Shown here one piece after another: positions 18,089 to 28,332 of a DNA stretch of 64,000 nt. A program made the translations under genes and the position numbers. Each line of letters begins with the position of its first letter. Within the stretch, counting starts at the first letter, position 1. Source of the DNA: CAVQMC01 sp963713505 (GTDB taxonomy: Bacteria > Bacteroidota > Ignavibacteria > Ignavibacteriales > Ignavibacteriaceae); contig CAVQMC010000029.1 in the NCBI GenBank assembly GCA_963713505.1, positions 73,125-137,124 of the forward strand, given 5' to 3'. The notes beneath the pieces were generated by a model. The model saw only the letters and a program-made list of their open reading frames with translations, had not been told where the DNA came from and made no database searches.

Positions 18089-18814
18089 TTAATCTATAAT
18101 ATTTCTTTTAGATAAAATTGATTCTGCGAAAATTAAACCCAAAAATGAAATTGATAAGAAGTAAATGAGATCTCTTAAATCCACAACACCTCTTGCAATG
18201 GATTCAAAATGAGAAGACATACTTAAATAGCTTACTATTTCACCTATGGTTCCGGTTAAATCGGTTGATAAAACATTAAACAAAATCAAAAAGAAAACGC
18301 CTATAAATAATGATAATAAAAACGCAACAATTTGATTGTTTGAGACGCTGCTTGCAAATAGCCCGATGCTTATATATGCCATACTCATCAAAAGCAAGCC
18401 TAAATAGCCGCAAATAACTGCTCCATTATCAATGGGTCCTAAAAAGGAAATGCTTATGTAATATGGAATAGTTAAAAGCAAAGCTACTGCTATTAACATT
18501 AAGCAGGCTAAAAATTTTCCTAAAATTACATCCCAGTCGCTAACGGCTTTTGTTAGCAGAAGTTCTATCGTACCTGTTTTATTTTCTTCAGCCAGCATTT
18601 TCATAGTTAATGCGGGAGTAAAGAAAAATAAAGTCCAGTATGCCACCGAGAAAAACGGCTGAAGAGTAGCTTGTCCGGTAAAGAAAACATCGGAGCCGTA
18701 AAGCCACGTAAAAAAACCGCTTAAACCAAGAAAGATTACAAGTAAGATATAAGCGGTGAGTGAATCGAAAAATGTTCTAAATTCTTTTACTGCTATTACC
18801 CAAATTTTTTGCAT
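18089..18814 (-). CDS. ABC-2 permease, GldF-like
   Basis: The 241-residue protein is a six-helix ABC-2 type membrane subunit. Its start (MQKIWVIAVKEFRTFFDSLTAYILLVIFL) and the loop FFTPALTMKMLAEENKTGTIELLLTKAVSDWDVILGKFLA are typical of GldF and NosY-like permeases. It lies two bases from the upstream ATPase gene and five from the GldG-like gene. It would form the transmembrane channel of the exporter. Confidence 0.87.
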   Translation of the reverse strand: MQKIWVIAVKEFRTFFDSLTAYILLVIFLGLSGFFTWLYGSDVFFTGQATLQPFFSVAYWTLFFFTPALTMKMLAEENKTGTIELLLTKAVSDWDVILGKFLACLMLIAVALLLTIPYYISISFLGPIDNGAVICGYLGLLLMSMAYISIGLFASSVSNNQIVAFLLSLFIGVFFLILFNVLSTDLTGTIGEIVSYLSMSSHFESIARGVVDLRDLIYFLSISFLGLIFAESILSKRNIID

Positions 18815-18816
18815 GA

Positions 18817-19752
18817 TTAATCAGTTGTTAATTCTCTAAAAATATCTTCTAATTTAGTTTCAATTGGAGTTAGTTCCGAAAGGATCCAATTTTTTTGAAC
18901 ACACATTTTAAATATCTCTCTTTTAGATGATTGGTTTTCTTTGCTGTGAATAATAAAAGAGTTATTTGTATCAGCAATCGGGTCAACAAAACCAATAGTT
19001 TCTACACTCTGCAAAGTTGAAACCATTTCATCTTTGGAAGGAGCATCCATTATTTGAACTTTTAATATTTCTCCTCCGCCTTTAGAATGAGATCTTAAAG
19101 TCTCGGAAGTTCCGTCTGCAACAATTTGACCTTTATTAATAATTAATATTCTGTCGCAGGTTGCTTCAACTTCCGGGAGAATATGAGTACTTAGTATAAC
19201 TGTTTTTTCTTTACCAAGTTCACGGATCAGATTTCTAATTTCTATAATTTGATTCGGATCCAATCCGGTAGTCGGTTCATCCAGGATTAATATTTCCGGA
19301 TCGTGTATCATTGCCTGCGCAAGTCCTACTCTCTGCCGGTAACCTTTAGACAACTCTCCGATCTTTTTATATTTTTCTTCATTTAGTCCGCAGGTAAAAA
19401 CCATATCGATAATTCTTTTATCGATATTACTTTTTTCAATACCTTGTAATCTTGCAACAAACTCCAGGTATTCTATTACAGGCATATCATAATAAAGCGG
19501 ATTATTTTCGGGCAGATACCCGATGTTTTTTTTGATCTCTTCCTGGTTATCATAAATTGAAACACCGTTAATTTTAGCATCACCGGAAGTTGGAGCCATA
19601 AAACAAGTAACAATTTTCATTGTAGTTGTTTTGCCTGCTCCGTTCGGTCCTAGGAATCCTAAAATTTCACCAGTGTTAACCTGGAAGGAAATATCGTTTA
19701 CGGCCTTTTGTACACCGTATTGTTTGGTAAGATTTTCTACAACAATGCTCAT
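18817..19752 (-). CDS. ABC transporter ATPase, GldA-like
   Basis: The 311-residue nucleotide-binding subunit has a complete set of ABC motifs: Walker A GPNGAGKT (35-42), Q-loop near YLPENNPLY, signature LSKGYRQR near 134 and Walker B ILILDEPTTGLD near 152. The H-loop is in STHILPEVEATC. The C-terminal 80 residues form the extra domain typical of ABC-2 exporters. It is first in the four-gene operon and powers the GldF/GldG-like assembly. Confidence 0.9.
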   Translation of the reverse strand: MSIVVENLTKQYGVQKAVNDISFQVNTGEILGFLGPNGAGKTTTMKIVTCFMAPTSGDAKINGVSIYDNQEEIKKNIGYLPENNPLYYDMPVIEYLEFVARLQGIEKSNIDKRIIDMVFTCGLNEEKYKKIGELSKGYRQRVGLAQAMIHDPEILILDEPTTGLDPNQIIEIRNLIRELGKEKTVILSTHILPEVEATCDRILIINKGQIVADGTSETLRSHSKGGGEILKVQIMDAPSKDEMVSTLQSVETIGFVDPIADTNNSFIIHSKENQSSKREIFKMCVQKNWILSELTPIETKLEDIFRELTTD

Positions 19753-20141
19753 AATCTATTTTATAATTTTCGGTAAGATTAATTTATATTTAATGACACT
19801 TAAAAAATTCATTACTAATACATAACAAATTTCTTTTGACGATAACGAATCAAAAAGGTTCCGTTCAAAATAAAAATTTTATTACATTTAGAAAAATTTA
19901 TTTGGGGTAAAAATGCATATAGAAAATTAATTTTTATTAATCTATAAAGCATAAAAATAGTTTTGCATTAGCAAAAGAATTTAACATTAAAAAATAATCA
20001 ATAATGATTTTTCTTTATTCTTACTTAATTCTGATTGTAATATTTTTTAATTAGAATTTTAATTAACTTATTAAATAAAATTAATTATTAAATAATTTTG
20101 AACTTCTATTTTGGCGGGGATAGATTACGAAGGGAGTTGAA
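19753..20141. other. Divergent intergenic region
   Basis: These 389 AT-rich bases lie between the GldA-like operon (minus) and the T9SS cargo gene (plus). No gene or strong repeat is seen. Promoters for both directions are expected; AGGGAG at 20132-20137 is the ribosome site for the plus-strand gene. Confidence 0.5.
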
Positions 20142-21998
20142 ATGTACGGGAAAATTTTTACTGTTTTAACATTTGCAATATTTTTTTCATTTACAGTTTT
20201 TGCTCAATATCCAAATGTTCAAGTTAACAATCCAAGTTCAACAGATCCTGAAGAAGTAACTATTGCAGTAAATCCTGTAAATACAAATATTCTTGCAGGC
20301 GGAGCAAATATTAATTATTCTTACCGCACAACAAACGGCGGAAGCAGCTGGCTACAGAGTTATATGAACTCAACTTTGGGTCAGGTTTGGGGAGATCCTT
20401 GTGTTACTTTTGATAGTTTAGGCAATTTATATTACGGACATCTTTCCAATGGAAATTATTTTATTGATAGAATTGTTATTCAAAAATCTACCGATAACGG
20501 TATTACATGGAATGACGGCGCAGGCATAGGATTTAATGATCCTAAACAGCAGGATAAAGAATGGATTGCTGCAGATATGACAAATTCTCCTTATAGAAAT
20601 AATGTTTATGTTTCTTGGACTGAATTTGACAGCTATGGAAGCTCAAATTCCTCGGACAGTTCCAGAATTTTATTTTCAAGATCGGTTGATCATGGAATAA
20701 CATGGTCGCAGCCGATTATTGTAAGTGATAGATCGGGAGACTGTCTTGACAGCGATAATACAGATGAAGGTGCCGTGCCGGCTGTTGGTCCTGATGGACA
20801 AATTTATATTAGCTGGGCAGGTCCTTTAGGTTTAATGTTCGATAAATCTTTAGATGGCGGTCAAACTTTTGGAGTTGATAAACATATTACGGATATCCCC
20901 GGCGGCTGGGATTTTGATGTTTCGGGTATTTCAAGATGCAACGGCCTGCCTATAACCGCATGTGATATTAGTAATTCTCCTTACCGCGGAAATATTTATG
21001 TTAATTGGAGTGATCAAAGAAACGGAGCTACTAATACCGATATTTTCATTGTAAAATCAACTGACGGGGGAAATACGTGGACGCAGCCTTTAAAAGTTAA
21101 TGACGATAATACGGATAGACAACAATTTTTTACCTGGATGACGGTTGATCCCAAGACCGGTGTAATTTATGTTGTTTTTTATGATAGAAGAAACACAACC
21201 GGCGCTGCTACAGATGTTTATATGGCGCGCTCGACAGACGGCGGTGATACTTTCCAAAATTTTAAAGTAAGTGAAAGTTCTTTTACTCCTCAGTCTTTCG
21301 TATTCTTTGGAGACTATATCAACGTATCTGCGTTTGATAAAAATGTTCATCCAATTTGGATGAGATTAGATAACAGCACACTAAGTGTATGGACTACTTC
21401 ATTTTACGATTCACTTGCCGGCACTCCTGTTGAACTTACAAACTTTGTTTCGGAAATCAGGAATGATGATGTCATTCTAAACTGGCAGACTTCAACCGAA
21501 ACAAACAATCAGGGTTTTGAAGTTCAAAGAATGAAAGAAACCAACGAACCTAAAAATGAAAATTGGAGGACAATTAATTTTGTAAAAGGAAACGGAACTT
21601 CAACAGAAGAACATAATTATTCTTATACAGACAAACCTGCGGAATCCGGATTATATAAATACAGGTTAAAGCAAATTGATTATAACGGAAATTATAAATA
21701 TTCAAATATAATTGAAGTAAATTATCTTTCAATTGAATCATTTAAGCTTGAACAGAATTATCCGAATCCTTTTAATCCAAGTACAACAATTGGATATGAA
21801 CTTCCTAAAGCATCGTATGTAACTTTAAAAGTATATGATATGCTTGGAAATGAAGTTAAAACTCTTGTAAACGGAAATGAAAAAGCCGGAGTTCACGAAG
21901 TTATTTTTAATGCTTCCGAACTTGCAAGCGGAGTGTATATGTATAAGTTTAATTCCGGTAATTTTACAACAATGAAGAAGATGATTTTGTTGAAGTAA
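20142..21998 (+). CDS. Secreted sialidase-like beta-propeller with T9SS type A sorting domain
   Basis: The 618-residue protein has a signal peptide (FAIFFSFTVFAQ). Asp-box repeats follow (TTNGGSSWLQS, STDNGITWND, SVDHGITWSQ, STDGGNTWTQ, STDGGDTFQN) and form a propeller over residues 25-420. Next comes a fibronectin-like domain starting ELTNFVSEIRNDDVILNWQTSTETNNQGFEV. The last 80 residues are a Por secretion C-terminal domain with QNYPNPFNPSTTIGYEL and a final MKKMILLK strand. It is exported by the type IX system and likely attached to or released from the cell surface. The catalytic residues of sialidases are not evident. Confidence 0.9.
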   Translation: MYGKIFTVLTFAIFFSFTVFAQYPNVQVNNPSSTDPEEVTIAVNPVNTNILAGGANINYSYRTTNGGSSWLQSYMNSTLGQVWGDPCVTFDSLGNLYYGHLSNGNYFIDRIVIQKSTDNGITWNDGAGIGFNDPKQQDKEWIAADMTNSPYRNNVYVSWTEFDSYGSSNSSDSSRILFSRSVDHGITWSQPIIVSDRSGDCLDSDNTDEGAVPAVGPDGQIYISWAGPLGLMFDKSLDGGQTFGVDKHITDIPGGWDFDVSGISRCNGLPITACDISNSPYRGNIYVNWSDQRNGATNTDIFIVKSTDGGNTWTQPLKVNDDNTDRQQFFTWMTVDPKTGVIYVVFYDRRNTTGAATDVYMARSTDGGDTFQNFKVSESSFTPQSFVFFGDYINVSAFDKNVHPIWMRLDNSTLSVWTTSFYDSLAGTPVELTNFVSEIRNDDVILNWQTSTETNNQGFEVQRMKETNEPKNENWRTINFVKGNGTSTEEHNYSYTDKPAESGLYKYRLKQIDYNGNYKYSNIIEVNYLSIESFKLEQNYPNPFNPSTTIGYELPKASYVTLKVYDMLGNEVKTLVNGNEKAGVHEVIFNASELASGVYMYKFNSGNFTTMKKMILLK

Positions 21999-22022
21999 TT
22001 TCATAAACTAAAATTTTTAATA

Positions 22023-22052
22023 GGGAATGAGAGGTTTCTCATTCCTTTTTTT
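22023..22052 (+). terminator. Terminator after the T9SS cargo gene
   Basis: The stem GGGAATGAGA/TCTCATTCC has a short loop and is followed by seven T residues, 25 bases after the stop codon. Confidence 0.85.
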
Positions 22053-22080
22053 ATTAATGGTTTTAAAATTTATAATAATT

Positions 22081-22842
22081 ATACCACTCCTTCGGAGTTT
22101 TTAAATCTAATATTAATTTAATAGTTTTATAATAATATCAGTCCTTCGGACTTAATATTAATTTAAGTCTATAGCAAATATTTAAACTTTAATAAAGTAA
22201 ATATTAGGCATGAATCATTTAAGTAAATCAAAATGTATTTCAATCAAAACGGCGAAGCCGTGAATCTATTATAACAAATTACATAAAAAATAAAAGTACA
22301 AACACCGAAGGTGTGAAATTATTATAATTGAAATTGAAAAATTAAAACATCAACTGCCACAGAGGTCCATGGCAGCCTTGTTAAAAATTAATTATTGCTA
22401 AATTTACTTTTAAGTTGAACCTCTACGAGGTTCATTGAATTGTATTTTCTTTTTTGTTACAAATGTTAAGTCCCTACGGGATTTGCAATTGAATTCCGTT
22501 AGGAATTCCACGTTTGTAAATTAAGAGTTTAAGTTTTTAAGGTTATAATCTTTTTTTTAGCTGCGAAGGTGTTAATTCAAGAATAGATAATTATTAATAT
22601 AATAGTTGAACCTCTACGAGGTTCATTGAAGTTTGTGTTTCATTTCTGTTACAAATGTTAAGTCCCTACGGGACTTGCAATTGAATTCCGTTAGGAATTC
22701 TATGTTTGTAAAAAACAGTGTTAAGTCTAAAAATAGAACTCCGTAGGAGTTCAACCTTAATAAATTTAGATGACTTTTTAATTATAAGTTGGTTTGTTAT
22801 TTTAAACTTACTAAATGATAAATTAAATATGGGGTTTGTACC
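22081..22842. repeat. Cluster of composite hairpin repeats, left block
   Basis: No gene is visible. The block is built from short palindromes joined by AT-rich spacers: CTCCTTCGGAG, AGTCCTTCGGACT, ACGGCGAAGCCGT, ACACCGAAGGTGT, CTGCCA/TGGCAG, AACCTCTACGAGGTT, ATCCCTACGGGAT and AATTCCGTTAGGAATT. The three-hairpin unit AACCTCTACGAGGTT, CCCTACGGG, TTCCGTTAGGAA occurs at 22414-22520 and again at 22605-22712. A third copy lies beyond the next gene, at 24234-24340. The look is that of REP/BIME-type extragenic repeats. Confidence 0.75.
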
Positions 22843-24148
22843 TTGAGCATAAAACATTCTTTTTTCTTTTTAATTTTAATTGTAATCCTTTCTTTAAATT
22901 CTTGTAAAAATTCTACTGAACCTACAAACAACAGCACTGTAGCCTTAACCTTAGAAGATGTTTCCTGCACAGAAGCCTGGCTGAGTTTAACAACTACCAA
23001 CCTCCAACTCCCAGCAGCCATTGACCTAATCCAAAACGAAAACATAAGAGAAACAATAAATTTAACTACCGCAGATTCAGTTTTATATATTGATTCACTT
23101 CTTCCAAACCAAACATACAAATTCAAAATATCCGGTACCGGGAATCCGGAATCTGGCATCCAGAGCAACGAAATTACTGCCACAACTCTCGATACAACAA
23201 GCAATAACTTTACATGGCAAACCTGGACATTTGGCGGGCAGGCAGGAAGCTGCGCTCTTTACGATGTTGCAGTAAGTGAATGAAAACATATATCTGGGCT
23301 GTTGGTGAGATTTATTTACTTGATTCTCTAGGACAGCCGGATCCCAAATCCATATAACCTTGCTAAATGGAATGGGAATAATTGGGAATTAAAACAAACC
23401 ATAAATATATCATGGGCAAAAATTTTATGGACCAAGTTACTCATTATATTGCTGTAATCAACGAAAATGATATATTGGCTTGGTCCAGGTCTGCACTGGA
23501 ATGGTCAAATATATCAGGAACCGGACAATTTACCTGCTATTAACGGTTGGACAATGTTAAAAAAATGTGGGGAACGATAGTGAAATTTATATGCTGTTGG
23601 CGGCAATGGCATTATAGCCCACTACCAAAACGGCCAGTGGAGCAAAATAGAAAGCGGAACGGATGCTAACATAAATGATGTTTGGGGTGTAACAAATCCT
23701 GAGAATAATCAAACTCTAATCTATTGTGCTGTTTCAAATGTACTTGAATTAAGCGAGCATAAAATTTTAACAATAGATGCAAATAATAAAGTAGACTCTT
23801 TGCATTGGGATACGGGAAGAAGAGTAAATTCTATCTGGACGAATAATCCGTTATACCTTTACACAAGCGGCGGTGGAGTATTCGATAACAAAACAGGCAA
23901 ATGGGAAGAAGTGAAAACAATACCGCTATATTATACAAATAGAATAAGAGGCAACGGAATTAATGATATATTCGTGGCGGGAGATTTCGGACTCTTAGCT
24001 CATTTTAATGGAATGAGATGGAAAGTCTTATGATGAATTTCTTCAACTTCCAACATCATCGTTTAATGTGTCGGTTAAAGGAAATATAGTTGTAGCAGTT
24101 GGATATACTGGAGATAAAGCAGTAATAATTATGGGAAAAAGAAATTAA
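22843..24148 (+). pseudogene. Lipoprotein with beta-propeller-like repeats, broken by frameshifts
   Basis: The product starts MSIKHSFFFLILIVILSLNSC, a lipoprotein signal, then a fibronectin-like stretch (LTLEDVSCTEAWLSLTTTNL to GNPESGIQSNEITATTLD). After 23,270 the reading frame changes repeatedly. Removing single bases near 23273, 23305 and 23343 recovers NIYWAVGEIYLLDSLGQPDP followed by NPYNLAKWNGN. Later pieces read AVGGNGIIAHYQNGQW and DIFVAGDFGLLAHFNGMRW, repeated propeller blades. The last frame ends at 24148. The changes fit single-base insertions seen elsewhere in this sequence, so the gene is probably intact in the organism. Composite repeats flank it on both sides. Confidence 0.65.
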
Positions 24149-24714
24149 AAACATCAAACTGCCATGCAAAGTCCATAGCGGCCTTGTTAAAATTAGTTGC
24201 TGATAAATTATACTTCATTTTCATACTATTAAAGTTGAACCTCTACGAGGTTCCATGAAGTATGTATTACTTCTTTGTTACAAATGTCAAATCCCTACGG
24301 GATTTGTAGGTGAATTCTGTTAGAAATTCCATTTTAGTAAATTAAAAGTTAAAGTTTTTTTGCAATAATTTTTTTAATTAACCGCGAAGTCTCTAAGTTG
24401 TAAAGAATCTGTAAATAAAATTGACAGCATTTAAATGTAAATACAAAAGAATGAATAAGTGCAGCAAATCAAAAAGAAGAGAACAAGTCATTGCGAGTCA
24501 CGATTTATCGGGACGAAGCAATCTTTTATTTTTATTTTAAAGTGAGATTATTTCGCTTCACTCGTAATGACAAACCAAACGGCGAAGCCGTGAAATTATT
24601 ATAACTTTTATATAAAGTATAGAAAGAACAAACACCGAAGCTGTGAAATTATTATAATTGCAATTGAAAAATTAAAAACATAAAACTCCGAAGGATTGAC
24701 AGCAAATATCATTA
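24149..24714. repeat. Cluster of composite hairpin repeats, right block
   Basis: The block has the same elements as 22081-22842. The CTGCCA hairpin with CCTTGTTAAAA lies at about 24155-24195, and the three-hairpin unit is at 24234-24340. ACGGCGAAGCCGT is near 24579-24592, the ACACCGAAGCTGT variant near 24634-24646, and CTCCGAAGGA near 24686-24695. A different palindrome starting TCATTGCGAG is embedded at 24486-24572. No gene is seen. Confidence 0.72.
24486..24572. repeat. TCATTGCGAG-type palindromic repeat
   Basis: AGTCATTGCGAG at the left and CTCGTAATGAC at the right form an imperfect inverted repeat of about 85 bases. Inside are CGAAGCAATCT and its partner AGATTATTTCGCTTC. This element type, usually reading TCATTGCGAG...GAAGCAATCT, is scattered in many bacterial genomes. 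It has no coding capacity. Confidence 0.65.
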
Positions 24715-25510
24715 ATGAAAAATTCCATTCAGCTAAAAGAAAAACTGGAATATCATTACAAAGCATTTGATAAATCCCAAATCTCTCCGGATCCTCTGCA
24801 GTTTCTTCATTTATTTGAAGATCCGAAAGACATTGAAGTTATGGGATTTATAGCTTCAGTGTTTGCTTATGGAAATGTAAAACAAATAATTAATACTTTA
24901 AGTAAAATTGTTGCTGCTTCGGAAAATAATCCTTATATATTTGTAAAAAATTTTAATCGTAATATCGATGCAAAAAAAATAAAGGGAATTAAACATAGGT
25001 TTTATTCGGAAAAGGATATCCTGGATTTCTTTTCAATATTAAATAAAATATATAATGAATTTGGTTCACTCAAAAACTTATTCTTAAAATATTATGATAA
25101 AGATGAAGCCAACCTCAAAAATTCAGTCTCAAAATTTTCTAATCATTTTCTGGAATCAGAAAAGAAACGGAATAAAACCGGGAAATTAAGTCTTGGATTT
25201 AAATTCATGTTTCCTTTGCCTGAAAAGGGAAGTGCATGTAAAAGGACAAATTTATTTTTAAGATGGATGATAAGAAAAGATGAACTGGATTTTGGAATAT
25301 GGAATGAAATCCCTCCAAATAAATTATTAATTCCTGTCGATACTCACGTTGCAAAAATCTGCAAAAAATTAAAGCTCACCAAACAGAAAAAATGTAAACT
25401 GGAAAATGGCGGAAGAGATAACTGAAAACCTAAAAAAATTCGATCCGCAAGACCCGGTAAAATATGATTTTGCTATTTGTCATATTGGGATGCGGAAGTT
25501 GGAGTTTTGA
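24715..25510 (+). CDS. TIGR02757/DUF2400 family protein (one frameshift)
   Basis: The first 236 residues (MKNSIQLKEKLEYHYKAFDK, FEDPKDIEVMGFIASVFAYGN, RWMIRKDELDFGIW, PVDTHVAKICKKL) match the TIGR02757 family, whose function is unknown. The HVA(x)I element near the end resembles the helix-hairpin-helix region of base-excision glycosylases. At about 25381-25383 one extra A in ACCAAACAG shifts the frame; without it the sequence continues WKMAEEITENLKKFDP, DPVKYDFAICHIGM and ends at 25510. The gene is therefore likely intact in the cell. Confidence 0.75.
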
Positions 25511-25632
25511 GGGAAGGAGAGGATTACGGATATCGGATTTGCGGATTTCGGATTGAATGGATAGAAAAATAATCAAAAGCGTTTATTTCATTTCTTCTTC
25601 AAATTAAATATTTTATTAAAAAAGGAGTAGAA

Positions 25633-25980
25633 ATGAATTCAGAAGAATTAAAGGCAAGAACTAAATTATTTGCTTTAAATGTAATTTCATTAGTTACAAA
25701 ATTGCCAAAAAATGAAACTTCAAAAGTTATTAACTATCAAATTTTAAAATCTTCTACTTCTGTTGGTGCAAATTATAGAGCGGCTTGCCGGGCAAAATCT
25801 AAAGTAGATTTTGTATATAAAATAAACATTGTTGAAGAAGAAGCAGATGAAACTTTATTTTGGCTGGAAATTATTAATGAGTCAAATTTGACAAATAATT
25901 CAAAATTAGCTGCATTGTTGAAAGAAGCTGACGAATTAACTGCAATCTTTACTTCTATAGGAAAATCTTCAAAAAGGTAA
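25633..25980 (+). CDS. Four-helix-bundle protein (23S rRNA intervening-sequence family)
   Basis: The 115-residue all-alpha protein has the family signatures KLFALNVISLVTKLPKN, YQILKSSTSVGANYRAACRAKS and KINIVEEEADETLFWLEII. The family was first noticed inside 23S rRNA intervening sequences, but many copies, like this one, stand alone among protein-coding genes. It has an AAAGGAGTAG ribosome site. The function is unknown; nucleic-acid binding is suspected from the family. Confidence 0.88.
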   Translation: MNSEELKARTKLFALNVISLVTKLPKNETSKVINYQILKSSTSVGANYRAACRAKSKVDFVYKINIVEEEADETLFWLEIINESNLTNNSKLAALLKEADELTAIFTSIGKSSKR

Positions 25981-26109
25981 CTTCATTAAATCTAAAAATC
26001 CCAAATCCGCAACTCCGAAATTCTCCAACTCCCTTGCATTTATATTGTTTTATTCAAATATTAAGCAACGTTTTTAGGATTCTTTTCAAAAAATTGATTG
26101 GAGCAGTAT

Positions 26110-28122
26110 ATGGCAGATACTAAATCGACGGCTTCAGAATTCAAACCTTATATATCCGCTAAAGATTTAATCCCGGAATTTACAATTAAAGCTATTATTT
26201 TAGGTGCAATTTTCGGAATTATTTTCGGCGCTTCTTCTGTGTATTTGGGCTTGAAAGTCGGAATGACCGTTAGTGCTTCCATACCTATAGCCGTTTTGGC
26301 TATTTCAGTTTTTAAAAAAATAGGTAATGCAACTATTCTGGAAAACAATATTGTTCAGACAATAGGTTCCGCAGGTGAATCTGTTGCGGCCGGAGTTGTA
26401 TTTACAATTCCCGCGCTTTTATTTTTGCCGGGAGGTATGGCATACTTCCAGTATTTTCAAATTTTCGTTCTCGCTTTAGCCGGAGGTATTTTAGGCGTTC
26501 TTTTTATGATTCCTTTAAGAAGAGCATTAATCGTAAAAGAGCACGGAGTTTTACCGTATCCGGAAGGAACAGCTTGTGCTGACGTTTTAATTGCCGGTGA
26601 AAAAGGCGGAAACCTTGCTAAAAAAGTTTATTACGGATTGGGTATTGCGTTCTTATATAAACTCTTTATGTCAATAATGGGTTTATGGAAGGATGTACCG
26701 ACTTATATATTCGGAAGAAAATCAGCTTTACCAAATGGAACAATAAATGGAGAAATAACTCCCGAACTTTTAGGCGTAGGTTACATTATTGGTCCTCGTA
26801 TTGCCGGAATAATGGTTGCCGGCGGTGTTTTATCCTGGATTGTTTTAATTCCTCTTATAACTTTATTGGGTGATAAATTAACAACGGTATTTCCTCCCGG
26901 CGATACTTTGATTTCCAACATGTCTGCCAGCGATATCTGGAATAATTATATTAGATATATCGGTGCCGGCGCTGTAACATTCGGCGGACTTGTAACGTTG
27001 GTTAAATCTATCCCAACTATTGTAAGTGCATTCTCTGATTCTTTTAAGGATATCAAATCCAGCAGAGCAAACAAACAAAATAATGTCGTTGAAGAAAAAG
27101 AAAGAACTTCAAAAGATATTCCTCTTTCAATAGTATTAGGCGGCAGTTTATTATTGGTTGTTTTCATGGCTCTGATTCCTACTATTCCGACAAATATTCT
27201 TTCATCTATAATGGTTGTAATATTCGGATTTTTCTTCGTGACAGTTTCTTCAAGAATTGTTGGATTAATAGGTTCTTCATCAAATCCGGTTTCAGGAATG
27301 ACAATTGCAACTTTAATGGCTACATCATTAATTTTTGTTGGAATCGGATGGACCGGTGATGTTTATGAACCGCTTGCTTTAGTTGTCGGATCAATTGTTT
27401 GTATCGCGGTTGCAAATGCAGGTTCAACTTCGCAGGATCTTAAAACCGGTTATTTGGTAGGAGCTACTCCGATTAAACAGCAGATTGGATTAATTATTGG
27501 AGTTTTAGTTTCTGTTATTGCAATTGGTTTTACTCTTTTGCTTCTTGAAAGAACAGTTGGAATTGGAACAATAACTCCGCAGCATCCCGAACCTTTACCT
27601 GCTCCCCAGGCAATCTTAATGTCAACAGTTATAAAAGGATTATTAAGTCAGAATCTTCCTTGGGCTTTGGTAATAATCGGGATGGGAATATCATTAGTTA
27701 TGGAATTATCCGGTGTTTCTTCATTAGCATTTGCAGTAGGTGCTTATCTTCCTTTATCTACAACAACTCCAATTTTTGTCGGCGGAATAATTAAATGGTT
27801 TGTTGATAAAAGGAAAAAATCTGAAGAATCCGAAACCGGCCCGGGTGCTTTATTTAGTTCCGGACTTATTGCCGGAGGTGCTATTACCGGAATTATTGTT
27901 GCTGTACTAATCGGCTGGACTGTAGGACACGATGCACAGGGTAATGCGATTTCATTTATAGAAACAGTTCACAGAACTATATTAGGAATATTCACAAGCG
28001 GAACAACTGGAACCTTAGCCGATTCTTTAGGCGGCTGGGGTGATGTATTAGGATTAATTTTCTTCGGATTGCTTTCATTCTTATTATATAAGATTGCAAT
28101 GAGCAAAGAAGATAAAGTTTAA
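26110..28122 (+). CDS. OPT-family oligopeptide transporter
   Basis: This 670-residue inner-membrane protein has about 14-16 hydrophobic segments. The family marks include NIVQTIGSAGESVAAGVVFTIPAL near the N-terminus, PYPEGTACADVLIAGE, NAGSTSQDLKTGYLVGATPIKQQ and VGAYLPLSTTTPIFVGG. It matches the bacterial OPT clade that imports oligopeptides or metal chelates. The ATG at 26110 is chosen because TGGAG lies six bases upstream. It is monocistronic, with a hairpin terminator at 28167-28200. Confidence 0.93.
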   Translation: MADTKSTASEFKPYISAKDLIPEFTIKAIILGAIFGIIFGASSVYLGLKVGMTVSASIPIAVLAISVFKKIGNATILENNIVQTIGSAGESVAAGVVFTIPALLFLPGGMAYFQYFQIFVLALAGGILGVLFMIPLRRALIVKEHGVLPYPEGTACADVLIAGEKGGNLAKKVYYGLGIAFLYKLFMSIMGLWKDVPTYIFGRKSALPNGTINGEITPELLGVGYIIGPRIAGIMVAGGVLSWIVLIPLITLLGDKLTTVFPPGDTLISNMSASDIWNNYIRYIGAGAVTFGGLVTLVKSIPTIVSAFSDSFKDIKSSRANKQNNVVEEKERTSKDIPLSIVLGGSLLLVVFMALIPTIPTNILSSIMVVIFGFFFVTVSSRIVGLIGSSSNPVSGMTIATLMATSLIFVGIGWTGDVYEPLALVVGSIVCIAVANAGSTSQDLKTGYLVGATPIKQQIGLIIGVLVSVIAIGFTLLLLERTVGIGTITPQHPEPLPAPQAILMSTVIKGLLSQNLPWALVIIGMGISLVMELSGVSSLAFAVGAYLPLSTTTPIFVGGIIKWFVDKRKKSEESETGPGALFSSGLIAGGAITGIIVAVLIGWTVGHDAQGNAISFIETVHRTILGIFTSGTTGTLADSLGGWGDVLGLIFFGLLSFLLYKIAMSKEDKV

Positions 28123-28166
28123 TTTATTTGTTTATTTTTAGTGACTATTAAAATTTAGAATTAATT

Positions 28167-28200
28167 ATCTATCCCGGTTTATTTATGAGCCGGGATAGAT
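28167..28200 (+). terminator. Terminator after the OPT transporter gene
   Basis: ATCTATCCCGG pairs with CCGGGATAGAT around a loop of 12 bases, 45 bases after the stop. A TATTTTAATT tail follows. Confidence 0.75.
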
Positions 28201-28332
28201 TATTTTAATTAGTACAAAATCAGTTTATCAGTCAATTCATTCCTTTGAAATGACAAAAATATTTTTCAATTAGTCTTCAATGTTATAAGTTTTTTAGACT
28301 TATTTAAATTATAAGATATTAACGGATTTATA

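Noticed and set aside
22414..24340. A CRISPR array
   Set aside because: The repeats are long composite palindromes with similar spacers in between, irregular spacing and no cas genes nearby.
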